Shown here: positions 1 to 6,841 of the stretch, one piece after another | How the letters are laid out: every line of letters begins with the position of its first letter | Numbering within the stretch: the stretch's first letter is position 1 | Assembly (NCBI GenBank): GCA_041627895.1 | Contig: JBFKQC010000081.1 | Location: forward strand, 1 to 17,387 | DNA: 17,387 bases | DNA from: JBFKQC01 sp041627895 | Lineage (GTDB): Bacteria > Pseudomonadota > Alphaproteobacteria > Rhodobacterales > Rhodobacteraceae | Reading direction: 5' to 3' | The notes under the pieces: generated by a model | The model's database searches: none | What the model was told of the DNA's origin: nothing | What the model saw: the letters and a program-made list of their open reading frames with translations, nothing else | Position numbers and translations under genes: made by a program

Positions 1-411
1 GACGTAAAGATCCGCATAAGGCACCACCCGGTACTTCTCGTCCGGCGTCGTGGCGTGGTGGCTCTTGTTGGCGATGATGCCAAGGCGGTCGCGGCCCTCG
101 CCGAGGCAGATCATCATTTCCTGGCTGGCCAGCGCCCGTTCCGGCACCCCGCCGAGGCGCTCGAGCCGCAGGAACCCGTCCTCCTCGATCTTGCGGACGA
201 CGAAGCCAAGCTGGTCCATATGCGTGAACAGCATCACCGCCGGGCCCTCGCCGGGCAGGCTGGCGATCAGGTTGCCGAGCCTGTCGGCGCGGCTGCCGAC
301 CCCGATTGCGGCAAGCTTGGCCGCGATCGCGCGGCGCACCCGGTCCTCGTGGCCCGAGAGCCCCGGGATCGCCATCAGCTCGGTCAGGTCGGCGGTCAGG
401 CGATCCCTCAT
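1..411 (-). CDS. M42 family metallopeptidase / SgcX-FrvX-like protein (3' part missing)
   Basis: The frame is open from an ATG at 411 to the window edge, giving the first 137 residues of a protein that continues past base 1. It starts with an IPGLSGHE segment (residues 15-22) and has THMDQLGF (63-70), which matches the metal-binding HMDE(I/V)G block of M42 aminopeptidases and so-called endoglucanases such as FrvX and SgcX; His64 and Asp66 are the expected metal ligands. GIIANKSHH (111-119) fits the GVIG..PxH region that follows in the family. The bridging metal Asp and the catalytic Glu lie beyond the edge and cannot be checked. The ATG overlaps the stop of the upstream btpA-like gene as ATGA, so the two are probably translated together. 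Family assignment is solid; true substrate (peptide or glycoside/other) is unknown, since this family has been annotated both ways. Confidence 0.82.
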   Translation of the reverse strand, partial: MRDRLTADLTELMAIPGLSGHEDRVRRAIAAKLAAIGVGSRADRLGNLIASLPGEGPAVMLFTHMDQLGFVVRKIEEDGFLRLERLGGVPERALASQEMMICLGEGRDRLGIIANKSHHATTPDEKYRVVPYADLYV

Positions 412-1217
412 CCGGCCCTCGCGGCACGGGCGCGCGCCATGAAGTCACGCGCTCTTTCCGGGTCGACCGGGTTCCAGGTGTCGCCATCGACCTTCAGCGA
501 CGAGCCGACGATGCAGCCGTCGGCGATGCGCAGCACGTCCGCGACCGTCTCGTGCTTCACCCCGGTATTGGCCAGCACCGGTGTGCCGGGCAACGCGGCC
601 TTGACCGCCTCGAGGTCCTCCATCCGCGCCGCCTCGCCGGTGATCGCGCCCGAGACCAGCACCGCGTCGGGGATCGACGAGAACACGGCCGACCGGGCCC
701 GATCTGGCAGCGGGCGGCGGTCCAGGCTGTCGGCGAATTCGGCCGACACGTTGTAGAGCATCGCCAGGTCCCGCCGCCCCAGCCGGTCGCGATAGCGCAT
801 CGCCTTTCCGGCATCCGGTGTCCATGGCCCCATGTCGCTGGCATAGGCGCCGGTGAATATCTCACGCGCGAAATCCGCCCCGGTGGCCGCGGCCAGCGCG
901 ATCGTCGACATCGGGTCCCACAGCACGTTGACGCCGAAGGGCACGGCGATCTCGGTACGCAATTCGCCGATCACCCGCGCCATGGTCGCCGTCGTCGCAA
1001 TGTCCACGGCGAACTCGTAGGGCCGGTCGTTCTCGTTGCCGAACATCACCCCGTCGAACCCCGCCGCCTGCAGCGCGGCAAGATCGGCACGGGCGGCGGC
1101 CAGCATGGCCGCGATACCTCCCGCCGGGTCGTAGAGCGGCGTGCCCGGCATCGCCGCGAGGTGCACCATGCCGATCACCGGCTTTCCGCCGCCAAAGACG
1201 CGTTGGAAGTTGCCCAT
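408..1217 (-). CDS. BtpA/SgcQ family TIM-barrel protein
   Basis: This 269-residue protein belongs to the BtpA/SgcQ family. Visible family marks are KPVIGMVHLAAMPGTPLYD (residues 12-30), FDGVMFGNENDRPY (54-67), FGVNVLWDP (94-102) and a C-terminal VGSSLKVDGDTWNPVD stretch (237-252), which looks like a phosphate-binding barrel end. BtpA was named for a role in photosystem I stability in cyanobacteria; SgcQ homologues occur in sugar-utilisation operons, and the biochemical activity of most members is not settled. Here it sits in a carbohydrate gene cluster with an M42 protein coupled directly downstream (ATGA overlap), so a catabolic enzyme role is more likely than a photosynthetic one; that is inference. 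The ATG at 1217 is chosen because a GGGGGGA ribosome site precedes it closely and the family normally begins just before the KPVIGMVH motif. Confidence 0.85.
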   Translation of the reverse strand: MGNFQRVFGGGKPVIGMVHLAAMPGTPLYDPAGGIAAMLAAARADLAALQAAGFDGVMFGNENDRPYEFAVDIATTATMARVIGELRTEIAVPFGVNVLWDPMSTIALAAATGADFAREIFTGAYASDMGPWTPDAGKAMRYRDRLGRRDLAMLYNVSAEFADSLDRRPLPDRARSAVFSSIPDAVLVSGAITGEAARMEDLEAVKAALPGTPVLANTGVKHETVADVLRIADGCIVGSSLKVDGDTWNPVDPERARDFMARARAARAG

Positions 1218-1249
1218 CGTCCCCCCGTCGTTTCGGCCACACTACCGGG

Positions 1250-1276
1250 GTTTTCGGAACGCGCAAAAACATATTA
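1250..1276. promoter_or_regulatory. AT-rich interrupted inverted repeat between divergent btpA-like and aldo/keto reductase genes
   Basis: The 91-bp gap between the divergent starts (1217 and 1309) contains the only AT-rich stretch nearby. GTTTT (1250-1254) and AAAAC (1266-1270) form an inverted repeat separated by 11 bases, followed by ATATTA (1271-1276), which could serve as a -10 element. The arrangement fits a shared operator/promoter region for the two divergent transcripts, but the match is short and could be chance. Confidence 0.22.
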
Positions 1277-1308
1277 GGCTCGATCCGCGCGCGGGACCGG
1301 AGGATGGC

Positions 1309-2337
1309 ATGGCACTGCGGACAAGGCACTGGGACCGGCTGGGCAACGGCGGCCTGAGCTTTACGGAAATCGGCATGGGCACGGCGCCCCTTGGCAACCT
1401 GTACCGCGCAATATCCGACGACGAGGCACAGGCCGTGCTGGACCGCGCCTGGGATGCGGGGGTGCGGTACTACGACACCGCCCCGCTTTACGGCTACGGG
1501 CTTTCCGAGACGCGGCTGAACCGGTTCCTGCGCGGCAAGCCGCGGGACGATTACGTGCTCTCGACCAAGGTCGGGCGGCTCTTGCACGCCTGCGCCCCCG
1601 CGGATCGCGACGGGGTAGGCAAGTGGTTCGAGGTGCCGAACCGGCGCGAGGAGTACGACTATTCCTATGACGGCGTCCTGCGTTCGGTGGACTTCTCGCT
1701 GGAACGCCTGGGCGCCGACCGGATCGACATCCTGTTCGTCCACGACATCGACGTGCCGAACCAGGGCAGCCGCGCGAATGTCAACGCCAAGGTCGACCAG
1801 TTGATGGCCGGCGGCTACCACGCGCTCGAGAAGATGCGGGGCGAGGGCGTGATCCGCGCCTTCGGCGCCGGCGTGAACGAGTGGCAGGTCTGCCAGACAC
1901 TGACCGAGCGCGGCGATTTCGACATCTTCCTGCTGGCCGGACGATATACCCTGCTCGAGCAGGAGGCGCTGGAAAGCTTCCTGCCGATGGCCGAGGCGCG
2001 CGACATCGGGATCGTGACCGGCGGGCCCTACAACTCGGGCATCCTGGCGACCGGGCCGGTCGAGGGGGCGTATTACAACTACCAGCCCGCCGCGCGGGAC
2101 GTGCTGGACAAGGTGGCGAAAATCCAGGCGGTCTGCGAGGCGCACGGCGTGCGCCTGATCGACGCGGCATTCCAGTTCCCGCTGATGCATCCCGCCACGC
2201 TGTCCGTGATCCCGGGCGGCCAGGGCGTGGCCGAGATGGATTCGAACCTGGTGGCCTCGCGCACGGCGATCCCGTCCGATGTCTGGGCCGAACTGAAAGA
2301 AAAGCGGCTGATGCGACCGGATGCCCCGGTGGGCTGA
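1309..2337 (+). CDS. Aldo/keto reductase, D-threo-aldose 1-dehydrogenase (L-fucose dehydrogenase)-like
   Basis: A 342-residue aldo/keto reductase. The catalytic tetrad is visible: Asp56 in YYDTAPLYGYG, Tyr61 in the same block, Lys87 in LSTKVGRLL and His145 in LFVHDID. The VHDID form, together with YDTAPLYGYGLSE, is typical of the D-threo-aldose 1-dehydrogenase / L-fucose and L-galactose dehydrogenase branch, which oxidises an aldose to its lactone with NAD(P)+. A cytosolic enzyme is expected; no signal peptide is seen. The ATG at 1309 is preferred over upstream in-frame starts because GGAGG lies at 1299-1303 and homologues begin near this residue. The lactonase-like gene 78 bp downstream on the same strand supports an oxidative route (aldose to lactone to aldonate). 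The real substrate could also be D-arabinose or another sugar. Confidence 0.87.
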   Translation: MALRTRHWDRLGNGGLSFTEIGMGTAPLGNLYRAISDDEAQAVLDRAWDAGVRYYDTAPLYGYGLSETRLNRFLRGKPRDDYVLSTKVGRLLHACAPADRDGVGKWFEVPNRREEYDYSYDGVLRSVDFSLERLGADRIDILFVHDIDVPNQGSRANVNAKVDQLMAGGYHALEKMRGEGVIRAFGAGVNEWQVCQTLTERGDFDIFLLAGRYTLLEQEALESFLPMAEARDIGIVTGGPYNSGILATGPVEGAYYNYQPAARDVLDKVAKIQAVCEAHGVRLIDAAFQFPLMHPATLSVIPGGQGVAEMDSNLVASRTAIPSDVWAELKEKRLMRPDAPVG

Positions 2338-2415
2338 GCGCCACTTGATTTCGACGTCATTCCGCGCCGGGGATTTCGGTGAAAGCCCGGCGCCGGCAAC
2401 AGAGGGACCGCACCG

Positions 2416-3237
2416 ATGATCGACGCGCACCAGCATTACTGGAATCCGGCCAGGGGCGACTATTTCTGGATGCCGCCGGACCACCCGGTCCTGGCGAAAC
2501 CCTACCACCCGCGCGACCTAGAGCCGATCCTCGACCGGCACGGAATCGAGCGCACCGTGCTGGTGCAGGCCGCCGATACCGTGGCCGAGACCGAATACAT
2601 GCTGGGCATCGCCGATGTCACCGACAGCGTGGCGGGCGTCGTGGGCTGGGTCGATTTCGAAAAGCCCGAGGATGCAGCGCATCTCGAACGGCTTGCGAAG
2701 CATCCGAAATTCCGCGGCGTTCGGCCGATGATCCAGGATATCCCCGACGACGACTGGATGCTGCGGGACGACGTGCAATGGGGCTATCGCAAGCTGGTCG
2801 AGCTGGACCTGACCTTCGACGCGCTCGGATTCCCGCGGCACCTGCAGAACTTCCACACGATCCTAACGCGCTATCCCGAAATGCGCACCGTGATCGACCA
2901 TTGCATGAAGCCGCAGATCCGCGACGGCGCCTTCGACGACTGGGCGCCGGGAATGACCCGGCTGGCGAAGGAGACTTCCGCCTGCCTGAAGTTCTCCGGC
3001 ATCGTGACCGAGGCGAGCGATGGCTGGACGGTCGACGACCTGCGGCCCTATGCCGATCACGTCTTCGAGGTCTTCGGACCCGAGCGGATCATGTGGGGGT
3101 CGGACTGGCCCGTCTGCCAGTTGCAGGCGAGCTATGACCGCTGGCGCGACGTCGCGTTCGAGTTGACCGAGGGCCTCGGCGCCGACGGGCGGGCACGTGT
3201 CTTCGGCGGGACGGCGGCCGAATTCTACCGGCTCTGA
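2416..3237 (+). CDS. Amidohydrolase_2 family protein, L-fuconolactonase / sugar lactonase-like
   Basis: A 273-residue amidohydrolase of the amidohydro_2 group. Metal-site landmarks are IDAHQHYW (residues 2-9; His5, His7), IDHCMKP (160-166; His162) and the C-terminal MWGSDWPVC (226-234; Asp230), plus LDALGFPRHLQ-like sequence at 132-144. This pattern is usual for L-fuconolactonase and L-rhamnono-lactonase, which hydrolyse aldonolactones. The gene follows the aldose dehydrogenase in the same direction, so the two probably act in sequence. Its last 13 bases overlap the end of the convergent kinase gene. Other members of this family act on 2-pyrone-4,6-dicarboxylate or aromatic acids, but the sugar context makes those less likely. 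Confidence 0.84.
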   Translation: MIDAHQHYWNPARGDYFWMPPDHPVLAKPYHPRDLEPILDRHGIERTVLVQAADTVAETEYMLGIADVTDSVAGVVGWVDFEKPEDAAHLERLAKHPKFRGVRPMIQDIPDDDWMLRDDVQWGYRKLVELDLTFDALGFPRHLQNFHTILTRYPEMRTVIDHCMKPQIRDGAFDDWAPGMTRLAKETSACLKFSGIVTEASDGWTVDDLRPYADHVFEVFGPERIMWGSDWPVCQLQASYDRWRDVAFELTEGLGADGRARVFGGTAAEFYRL

Positions 3238-4115
3238 AGGAACGCATCCACCGCGCCGCGGTCCAGGGTGGCGCGCTCGGCAACCGGTGTCGACACGTGC
3301 AATGCCGCGGCGGCCTGGGCGAAATCGAGCGCATCGACCAGCGGCTCGCCGGCCACCAGCCGCGCCGCGATCGCACCGCAGAACGCGTCGCCCGCGCCGT
3401 GGGTCGAGATCGCCGCGACCTCGCGTGCGTCCAGGCTGCGGCAGATCTCTGCCGTGCAGCAGACCAGCCCGTCGCCGCCGAGGGTCAGGATCACCGTGCC
3501 GAACCCTCGCCCGCGCAGCAGCCGCGCCGCGTCCATCGGCCCCGCGGTTCCGGTCATGTCGCGCGCCTCGACCCGGTTCACGACCAGGTACCGGCAAAGC
3601 GCCGGCATGGTGTCGGCGAACCGGCGATACGGCGCGGCGTTCCATATCACCGGGATGCCGCGCTGCGCGGCGGCCTTCGCCAAAGCGACGTTAACCGCCT
3701 CGGGCACCTCGTTCTGCAGCATTACCAGCCGCACGCCCCGGGGGATCGCCACCTCGGCCGGCTCGATCCGCATGTTTGCCGCCGAGACGACAACGGCGCC
3801 ATAGTCGCCCGCAGCGTCGACGATCGCCACCGACAAGCCCGACGCACCGTCGTCGCGGCGAACCAGGGCGCGGTCGACGCCCGCGGCGTCAAGCTCTTCG
3901 AGCAGCCGGTCACCGAACCCGTCCGCCCCGACGCGCCCGGCCATGGCGACCCGCGCGCCCATGCGCACCGCGGCGACCGCCTGGTTGCCGCCCTTGCCGC
4001 CGAAGGCATAGCGCACGCCCGACCCCATCAGCGTCTCGTCAGTCCGCGGCAGGCGCGGTGCCTCGACGATCACATCGAGATGCAGCGCACCGACGACGAG
4101 GATTTCCGGGGTCAT
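3225..4115 (-). CDS. PfkB/ribokinase family carbohydrate kinase
   Basis: A 296-residue PfkB-family kinase expected to phosphorylate a sugar or nucleoside with ATP. The N-terminal signature is FGGKGGNQAVAA (residues 38-49), LQNEVP lies at 133-138, VVNRVEA at 178-184, TLGGDGLV at 211-218 and the C-terminal signature HGAGDAFCGA at 239-248, with Asp243 as the predicted catalytic base. The GGKGGNQA form is ribokinase-like. The usual DTT(N)GAGD loop reads STHGAGD here, so the Asp that helps bind the monovalent cation in ribokinase is replaced by Ser237. The start at 4115 gives the normal family length; an in-frame extension to 4211 is rich in Arg/Pro and not protein-like. It is 110 bp downstream of the isomerase-like gene and probably co-transcribed with it. 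Confidence 0.86.
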   Translation of the reverse strand: MTPEILVVGALHLDVIVEAPRLPRTDETLMGSGVRYAFGGKGGNQAVAAVRMGARVAMAGRVGADGFGDRLLEELDAAGVDRALVRRDDGASGLSVAIVDAAGDYGAVVVSAANMRIEPAEVAIPRGVRLVMLQNEVPEAVNVALAKAAAQRGIPVIWNAAPYRRFADTMPALCRYLVVNRVEARDMTGTAGPMDAARLLRGRGFGTVILTLGGDGLVCCTAEICRSLDAREVAAISTHGAGDAFCGAIAARLVAGEPLVDALDFAQAAAALHVSTPVAERATLDRGAVDAFLQSR

Positions 4116-4225
4116 CCGCGGCCCCGGCCCGCGCGGGCGATGCAGGGGGCGCGCGGCCGGCCGCCTCCGGCGCGGAGGTCTTTGGCCGGATCGGGAATCC
4201 CGGCGTGGCACGATCCCGGCACGGG

Positions 4226-5200
4226 TCAGGCTCCGTAAAGCGCCGCGCCGACGATCCGCATCGACGCGGCGGCGTCCTGGCGCGCAATGGCGTCGGCAAG
4301 ACCGGCATCCCCCGCAAGCGTGGCGGCGACGGCGCGAAGCCGCTCTGTCAGGCGGATGTTCGTCCTCGCCTCTTCGACCGGATCGAGCCCGCCATGATCG
4401 GGGAAGGTGTCGAAATAGATCACCCCGTCATAGCCGATCCGGCCGAGCTCCACGAAAAGCTCGACGATCTGCACCGGGTGTACGGTGCCCACCATCAGCC
4501 CGTCGTCGCGCTTGCCGTAGCCGTCGTTCAGGTGCACGCCCAGCAGCCGCGCGTGCCGGGCGACAAGGTGGGCGGCATGGGCCGGCATCTCGTCGGCGTA
4601 AAGCACGTGGGCGAAATCGAGCGTCACGCCAAGATTGGACCGCGCGGCTTCGCGCACCGCCAGCAGCGTGGTGCCGACGTCCGGCATCAGCGCATAGGCG
4701 CGTGGCTCGTTCGGCTTGTACTCGATGGCGATGTCCAGTGCGGGGTCATGGTCGGCCACGGCGGCCAGGCAGGCGATGGTCGCGTCCCACATCGCGCCGT
4801 AATCGCCCTGAAAGGAATAGTCGACGCCGTCCTGCCCCATCCATAGCGTCATCGTCCCGCCACCCATCTCTGCCAGCGCGTCGAGGCCGCGTTTGGTAAC
4901 GTCCAGCGCGGCCCGGCGGACCGCGGCATCGGGATGGGTGAATGCGCCGAGCCGGAAGCCCGGATCGGTGTAGTAGCGCATCGCCAGCCCGTTCGGCGCC
5001 ATGCCGTTGTCGGCAAGGATGCGCGACAGCTCTGCCGGGGTGTGATCTGCGAAATGGTCGGGATAATTCAGGTCGGCGGCATCCAGCCCGGCCTCTGCCG
5101 CGCGGGCGATCATGTCGGCGACGGTCGGCCTGCCGGGAAGCCCCAGCCTGAACGCATTGAGGCGTGCGGCGTATCGCGGGCGGTTCGTCGGGTGCGGCAT
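4226..5200 (-). CDS. Sugar phosphate isomerase/epimerase (xylose isomerase-like TIM barrel)
   Basis: A 324-residue AP_endonuc_2/xylose-isomerase-like barrel. Putative metal ligands fall on successive barrel strands: Glu160 in IAIEYKPNEPRAY, Asp195 and His198 in VTLDFAHVLY, His223 in GVHLNDGYGKRDD and Asp264 in YFDTFPDHGG. The fold interconverts aldoses and ketoses or epimerises ketoses; the exact substrate is not readable. I chose the ATG at 5200 rather than one at 5227 because GGAG (5208-5211 on the minus strand) lies seven bases ahead of it and the longer form has no ribosome site. It leads the minus-strand pair with the kinase gene, suggesting isomerisation followed by phosphorylation. An arrangement divergent from the mannitol dehydrogenase-type gene suggests shared control. 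Confidence 0.83.
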   Translation of the reverse strand: MPHPTNRPRYAARLNAFRLGLPGRPTVADMIARAAEAGLDAADLNYPDHFADHTPAELSRILADNGMAPNGLAMRYYTDPGFRLGAFTHPDAAVRRAALDVTKRGLDALAEMGGGTMTLWMGQDGVDYSFQGDYGAMWDATIACLAAVADHDPALDIAIEYKPNEPRAYALMPDVGTTLLAVREAARSNLGVTLDFAHVLYADEMPAHAAHLVARHARLLGVHLNDGYGKRDDGLMVGTVHPVQIVELFVELGRIGYDGVIYFDTFPDHGGLDPVEEARTNIRLTERLRAVAATLAGDAGLADAIARQDAAASMRIVGAALYGA

Positions 5201-5247
5201 CGGCGGGCTCCGGCGTTTGCCCGTCATGGGTAGCGGGCGCGGACGGT

Positions 5248-5257
5248 CTTGCGCAAG
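5248..5257. promoter_or_regulatory. 10-bp perfect palindrome in divergent intergenic region (possible operator)
   Basis: CTTGCGCAAG is a perfect even palindrome with a central CG, located between the divergent isomerase-like (start 5200) and mannitol dehydrogenase-type (start 5420) genes. Even palindromes with a CG centre are common for LacI-family sugar regulators, so the site and position fit an operator. It is short enough to arise by chance and no regulator gene is in the window. Confidence 0.27.
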
Positions 5258-5419
5258 CGTTCACGATGGCATTGGGTGACCGGGGGAGGTGCCGATGCCC
5301 GGCGAATCGCGAAACATGCCGCTGATCGGCGTCGGCAGGGCCGGCGCGGCCGGGGCCCGCACGCGCAACCGGCCGCGGCCTCCGGGTACTGCGGGACGGG
5401 CACCGGAGGGCACGGCGCC

Positions 5420-6808
5420 ATGAGCCGCGGCGCGATCAGAATCGTGCATCTGGGGATCGGCGCGTTCTTTCGCGCCTTCGGCCTGCCCTGGATCGAAGAG
5501 GCCGCGCGCCGCGACGGCAGCGACTGGGGCGTGCTCGGGGTCTCGCTGCGTTCGGGTGCGGTGCGCGACCGGCTTGCGGCACGGGACTTCCGCTATCACG
5601 CGCTGGAAAGGGGCCCCGGCGGCACGACCGCTCGCGACATCGGCCTGCTTCGCGGCGTCCTCGTGGCACCCGAGGACCCGGGCGCCGCGATTGCGGCGAT
5701 GGCCGACCCGCAGGTGTCCATCCTGTCGCTGACCGTGACCGAGAAGGGCTATTGCCACACGCCAGCGACGGGCGAGCCGGACCTGGCGGATCCCGGCATC
5801 CTGCACGATCTGGCCACGCCGGACGCACCGCGGACGGCACCGGGCATGATCGTCGCCGCGCTGGCGGCACGGCGCGCGGCGGGATCCGCCGGGCCGACCT
5901 GCCTGTCCTGCGACAACCTGCCCGGCAACGGCAGCGTCCTGCGCAACGTCGTCCTGGGCCTCGCCGCACGGCGCGACCCCAGTCTTGCGGACTGGATTGC
6001 GCACAACGTCACCTTCCCCGCGACCATGGTCGACCGCATCGTCCCCGCGACGACCGGGGCGGACATCGACGAGGTTGCGCGCCTGACCGGCATCCGCGAC
6101 GACGGCACGGTCGTGCACGAGCCGTTCCGGCAATGGGTGATCGAAGACGCCTTCGCCGGCCCCCGGCCGCCGCTCGAGGCGGCCGGCGTGCAGATCGTGC
6201 CCGACGTCGCGCCCTTCGAGCGGATCAAGCTGCGCTGCCTGAACGGCACCCATTCGGCGATCGCCTATCTCGGCGTGCTGGCGGGCAAGGCGACGGTGTC
6301 CGCGGCTGTGGCCGACCCGGCCTTCGCCGGTTTCGTCGAAGCGCTCTGGCGCGAAGAGATCGTGCCGGGCCTCGCCGCACCCCCGGGCGCAGACCCCGCC
6401 GCATATTGCGCCGCGCTGATGGCGCGCTACCGCAACCCCGCCATCGCGCACCGGACAGCCCAGATCGCCGCCGACGGCTCGCAGAAGCTGCCGCAGCGCA
6501 TCCTCGCGACCGTATCCGGCAATCTCGCGGCAGGCCGCCCGGTTGCCCGGCTGGCGCTGGTGGTCGCCGCCTGGATCAGGTTCCTGCGCGGCGTCGGCGA
6601 TGACGGCACGCCCCGCGAGGTAAGCGATCCGCTGGCCGAGACGCTGATTCACGACGCCCTGTCGCCTGACCCGGTGGCCTCGGTCCTCGGCGTCCCTGCC
6701 GTGTTCGGCCCGCTGGGCCGCGACGCACGGTTCCGCGCCGAGGTGCAGCGCGCCTATGACGCCCTCGCGGCGCAGGGGGCGCAGGCCGTGCTGGCGGCGA
6801 TGCGCTGA
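5420..6808 (+). CDS. Mannitol dehydrogenase family protein (polyol 2-dehydrogenase / fructuronate reductase-like)
   Basis: A 462-residue long-chain polyol dehydrogenase. The N-terminal nucleotide-binding segment is IVHLGIGAFFRAF (residues 8-20); SLTVTEKGYCH (103-113), SCDNLPGNG (163-171) and FPATMVDRIVPATT (199-212) are family blocks; the catalytic block is KLRCLNGTHSAIAYLG, with Lys270, Asn275 and His278 as the expected catalytic residues. Members interconvert a ketose (or keto-uronate) and a polyol (or aldonate) with NAD(P)(H): mannitol, arabinitol, fructuronate and tagaturonate are all possible. The ATG at 5420 has GGAGGG at 5405-5410 and fits family length; the frame stays open back to 5249 but that part is low-complexity. 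It ends 33 bp from the convergent DUF2161 gene and is the last gene of the sugar cluster. Confidence 0.88.
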   Translation: MSRGAIRIVHLGIGAFFRAFGLPWIEEAARRDGSDWGVLGVSLRSGAVRDRLAARDFRYHALERGPGGTTARDIGLLRGVLVAPEDPGAAIAAMADPQVSILSLTVTEKGYCHTPATGEPDLADPGILHDLATPDAPRTAPGMIVAALAARRAAGSAGPTCLSCDNLPGNGSVLRNVVLGLAARRDPSLADWIAHNVTFPATMVDRIVPATTGADIDEVARLTGIRDDGTVVHEPFRQWVIEDAFAGPRPPLEAAGVQIVPDVAPFERIKLRCLNGTHSAIAYLGVLAGKATVSAAVADPAFAGFVEALWREEIVPGLAAPPGADPAAYCAALMARYRNPAIAHRTAQIAADGSQKLPQRILATVSGNLAAGRPVARLALVVAAWIRFLRGVGDDGTPREVSDPLAETLIHDALSPDPVASVLGVPAVFGPLGRDARFRAEVQRAYDALAAQGAQAVLAAMR

Positions 6809-6810
6809 CC

Positions 6811-6840
6811 CCGGCGGTCCCTGGGGTCCGCATCCGCCGG
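6811..6840. terminator. Possible bidirectional terminator between convergent genes
   Basis: CCGGCGG (6811-6817) and CCGCCGG (6834-6840) form a perfect 7-bp GC stem with a 16-base loop, filling the short gap between the converging polyol dehydrogenase stop (6808) and DUF2161 stop (6842). No T-run follows on either strand, so it would be a weak or Rho-assisted terminator at best. Confidence 0.28.
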
Positions 6841-6841
6841 T

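Noticed and set aside
408..1217. BtpA as a photosynthesis gene, hinting at a photosynthetic cluster
   Set aside because: No bacteriochlorophyll, carotenoid or reaction-centre genes are near; the neighbours are sugar enzymes and the SgcQ-type context fits better.
862..2508. Long open frame on the minus strand, 548 codons, spanning the aldo/keto reductase gene
   Set aside because: It is antisense to genes with full catalytic motifs, rich in Arg/Gly/His/Val, and shows no family motif; typical of the high-GC mirror frame.
4116..4225. Hidden gene or structured RNA in the 110-bp gap between the isomerase and kinase genes
   Set aside because: Very GC-rich with short overlapping palindromes only; no ribosome site or reading frame of interest, and no stem long enough to call.
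5249..5419. N-terminal extension of the mannitol dehydrogenase-type protein
   Set aside because: Arg/Gly-rich, lacks a ribosome site at its start, and the family begins right at the Rossmann strand after 5420.
5261..6652. Minus-strand open frame of 463 codons opposite the mannitol dehydrogenase-type gene
   Set aside because: The plus strand carries the K-N-H catalytic block and nucleotide fold; the minus frame has no recognisable motif.
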